This document shows, piece after piece, positions 62,302 to 64,000 of a stretch of DNA of 64,000 nt (positions are counted from its first letter, which is position 1; the number at the start of each line of letters is the position of its first letter). The notes beneath the pieces are model-generated. The model saw only the letters and a program-made list of their open reading frames with translations, made no database searches and had not been told where the DNA came from. This DNA is from CAKMZU01 sp965248335 (GTDB lineage: Bacteria; Pseudomonadota; Gammaproteobacteria; Pseudomonadales; DT-91): assembly GCA_965248335.1 (NCBI GenBank), contig CBDFIY010000003.1, positions 310,001 through 374,000 on the forward strand, given 5' to 3'. A program made the translations under genes and the position numbers.

Positions 62302-63765
62302 TTAAGACTTAAGGGCAAAGTCAGCCATTTGTTGATGCCAGTCTGTCTGTTGCTGGTATTGATGCGCGACATTCAGAATGTCAGCCTCGGCAAAAGGTTT
62401 ACCGATGAGCTGCATGCCAATGGGTAATCCCGCTTGAAATCCGCAGGGGATTGAAGCAGCCGGCAGTCCTGCAAGGTTTGCCGAAATAGTAAAAATATCT
62501 TCAAGGTACATAGATACAGGATCTTTACTATTTGCGTCGAGTTTAAACGCCGTCGTTGGCGTGGTTGGCCCTAAAATAAGGTCAACCTCTTTAAACGCTT
62601 CTGTGAAATCATCTTTGATAAGACGCCTGATTTTCTGTGCTTGGAGGTAGTAGGCGTCATAGAAACCGGCCGATAACGCATAAGTGCCGACTAAAATACG
62701 ACGCTGGACTTCCTCGCCAAAGCCCTCACTGCGAGAACGTTTGTAGAGGTCTTCAAGATCTTTGGGGTGTTCACAGCGGTGACCGTAACGTACGCCATCG
62801 TAGCGTTGCAAGTTAGCTGATGCCTCGGACGGTGCGATGATGTAATAAGCACTTATCGCGATATCGGATGTTTTTAGGCGTATAGATTTGAACGTGACGC
62901 CTTGTTTTTCCAAGATGGCTTTAGCATCGTTGATTGCATTGGCAATATCAGGGTCTAGGTCACTGGTGAAGTACTCTTCTGGTAAACCGATCACTTTGCC
63001 TGATAGTGGGTGGTTCAGTGCAGCGGTATAGTCTTCGCTACTTCTATTTATTGACGTGGAATCTTTGCTGTCGAACCCAGCCATGACATTTAATAGTAAT
63101 GCTGCATCTTCAGCGTTCTTTGCTAGCGGCCCGCCTTGGTCGAGGCTGGAGGCGTAGGCAATCATACCATAGCGAGAGACTCTGCCATACGTTGGCTTTA
63201 GGCCGGTTAACCCGCAAAAAGCCGCCGGTTGCCTGATCGATCCGCCCGTATCAGAACCTGTGGCAGCGGGCGCTAAGCCTGCTGCCACTGCTGCTGCTGA
63301 GCCACCTGATGAGCCACCCGGAACACGCTCAAGCTGCCAAGGGTTTTTACAAGCACCATAAAAGCTGGTCTCATTCGATGACCCCATGGCGAACTCATCC
63401 ATGTTGGTTTTTCCTAGGATGATGGCATGTTGATGGTTAAACTGTTCAATGATGGTTGCATCGTAAGGTGCAATAAAGTTATCCAGTATATTGGAGCCAC
63501 ATGTGGTTCTGATGCCGTCCGTGCAAAAAATATCTTTGTGTGCGATAGGTATGCCACAAAGCGCAGGGGCATTTTGGTTTTTGGCTAAGACGACATCTGC
63601 CGTATCCGCTTGCTTGAGCGCAATCTCAGGTGTCGGGGTGATGAAGCTATTGATTTGGCCGTCGAGCTTTTGGATTTGGTCGCAATAAAATTGAGTGAGC
63701 TCGCGACTAGAGAAGGATTTATCTCGTAAGCCTTTCTGTAATTGGGTAAGCGTTAACGTTTGCAT
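62302..63765 (-). CDS. gatA: Aspartyl/glutamyl-tRNA amidotransferase subunit A
   Basis: GatA is the glutaminase of the complex, an amidase-signature enzyme that supplies ammonia. The 487-residue protein has the Ser-cisSer-Lys triad: Lys in IPIAHKDIFCTDG, the serine region GGSSGGSAAAVAAGLAPAAT, and GSDTGGSIRQPAAFCGL. The length is normal. It lies between gatC and gatB in the usual order. Confidence 0.97.
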   Translation of the reverse strand: MQTLTLTQLQKGLRDKSFSSRELTQFYCDQIQKLDGQINSFITPTPEIALKQADTADVVLAKNQNAPALCGIPIAHKDIFCTDGIRTTCGSNILDNFIAPYDATIIEQFNHQHAIILGKTNMDEFAMGSSNETSFYGACKNPWQLERVPGGSSGGSAAAVAAGLAPAATGSDTGGSIRQPAAFCGLTGLKPTYGRVSRYGMIAYASSLDQGGPLAKNAEDAALLLNVMAGFDSKDSTSINRSSEDYTAALNHPLSGKVIGLPEEYFTSDLDPDIANAINDAKAILEKQGVTFKSIRLKTSDIAISAYYIIAPSEASANLQRYDGVRYGHRCEHPKDLEDLYKRSRSEGFGEEVQRRILVGTYALSAGFYDAYYLQAQKIRRLIKDDFTEAFKEVDLILGPTTPTTAFKLDANSKDPVSMYLEDIFTISANLAGLPAASIPCGFQAGLPIGMQLIGKPFAEADILNVAHQYQQQTDWHQQMADFALKS

Positions 63766-63773
63766 AGGGTTTC

Positions 63774-64000
63774 TCAGTCAATCACTTTTGGCACAAGAAA
63801 CAGGCCGTTTTCTGTTTCTGGCGCGTTAGCGAGGAGCTTTTCTCGTTCGTTGCTGGCGGTTACTGTGTCCACGCGAAGACGCTGTTTGGCATCGTGCGGA
63901 TTGGCCAAAGGCGCAACACCTTTTGTGTCAATTTGCTGCATTTTATCGACGAGGCTTAGAATCTGATTAATACTGTCACAAACAGCAGGGATTTGAGCAT
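63774..64000 (-). CDS. gatC: Aspartyl/glutamyl-tRNA amidotransferase subunit C (partial)
   Basis: The last 75 residues are in the window; the start lies beyond it. The reading frame gives ICDSINQILSLVDKMQQ-like helix, KGVAPLANPHDAKQRLRVD and the final FLVPKVID, the signature end of GatC, which stabilises the GatA-GatB contact. It ends eight bases before gatA begins. Confidence 0.92.
   Translation of the reverse strand, partial: AQIPAVCDSINQILSLVDKMQQIDTKGVAPLANPHDAKQRLRVDTVTASNEREKLLANAPETENGLFLVPKVID

Overview
The window looks like a chromosomal segment of a gammaproteobacterium. The housekeeping neighbourhoods are the gammaproteobacterial ones (hemA-prfA-prmC-moeB; lolB-ispE-tRNA-Gln-prs and rplY-pth-ychF; priA-argS-ftsN; gatCAB). 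Base composition is moderately AT-rich. A host-associated life-style is suggested, not proven, by many orphan secreted proteins (one carries a eukaryotic-type C2H2 zinc finger), a penicillin-V-acylase-type hydrolase, an opp peptide importer, several insertion sequences and decaying genes. Genus and species cannot be named from this sequence alone.

Layout. 0-5 kb: a QueD-like protein behind hemB, a lipoprotein with a metalloprotease-like motif, hemG and a Bor-type lipoprotein. 5-12 kb: a MATE exporter gene split by an IS630-family element, an LPP20-type lipoprotein, and a second lipoprotein gene split by an ISAzo13-family element; in both split genes precise excision would restore the reading frame. 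11.7-13.7 kb: two orphan exported proteins around a 128-bp repeat. 13.8-19.8 kb: the oppABCDF operon, whose OppC carries an extra fibronectin-III-like periplasmic domain. 19.8-31 kb: a DUF885 lipoprotein, bioA, an exported protein, an epimerase divergent from an AraC regulator and Ntn-hydrolase, pyruvate kinase, the secreted zinc-finger protein and malic enzyme. 31-36 kb: rpmE, priA, argS, ftsN-like. 36-41 kb: exported proteins, then a histidine-kinase remnant fused by deletion to a decayed RND pump. 41-53 kb: tRNA-Met, ychF, pth, rplY, prs, tRNA-Gln, ispE, lolB, a TPR protein, hemA, prfA, prmC, moeB. 53-60 kb: small exported proteins, cysZ, an ISAs1-family element with an IS4-family element nested in it, an NTF2-like protein, a Spy/CpxP-like protein and a diguanylate cyclase. 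60.5-64 kb: a PA4642-family protein and gatB, gatA and the 3' part of gatC.

How the genes work together. Haem biosynthesis appears three times (hemA, hemB, hemG). Protein synthesis is represented by prfA and its methylase prmC, argS, gatCAB, pth, rplY, rpmE and two tRNAs. The envelope is served by lolB, ftsN-like, cysZ and opp. Mobile DNA is the main source of novelty. Three 128-bp repeats and a 40-bp derivative share termini with the IS630 element and look like its non-autonomous passengers (MITEs). Several frame breaks in transposase and pump genes lie at mononucleotide runs, so some of the apparent pseudogenes could be sequencing artefacts.
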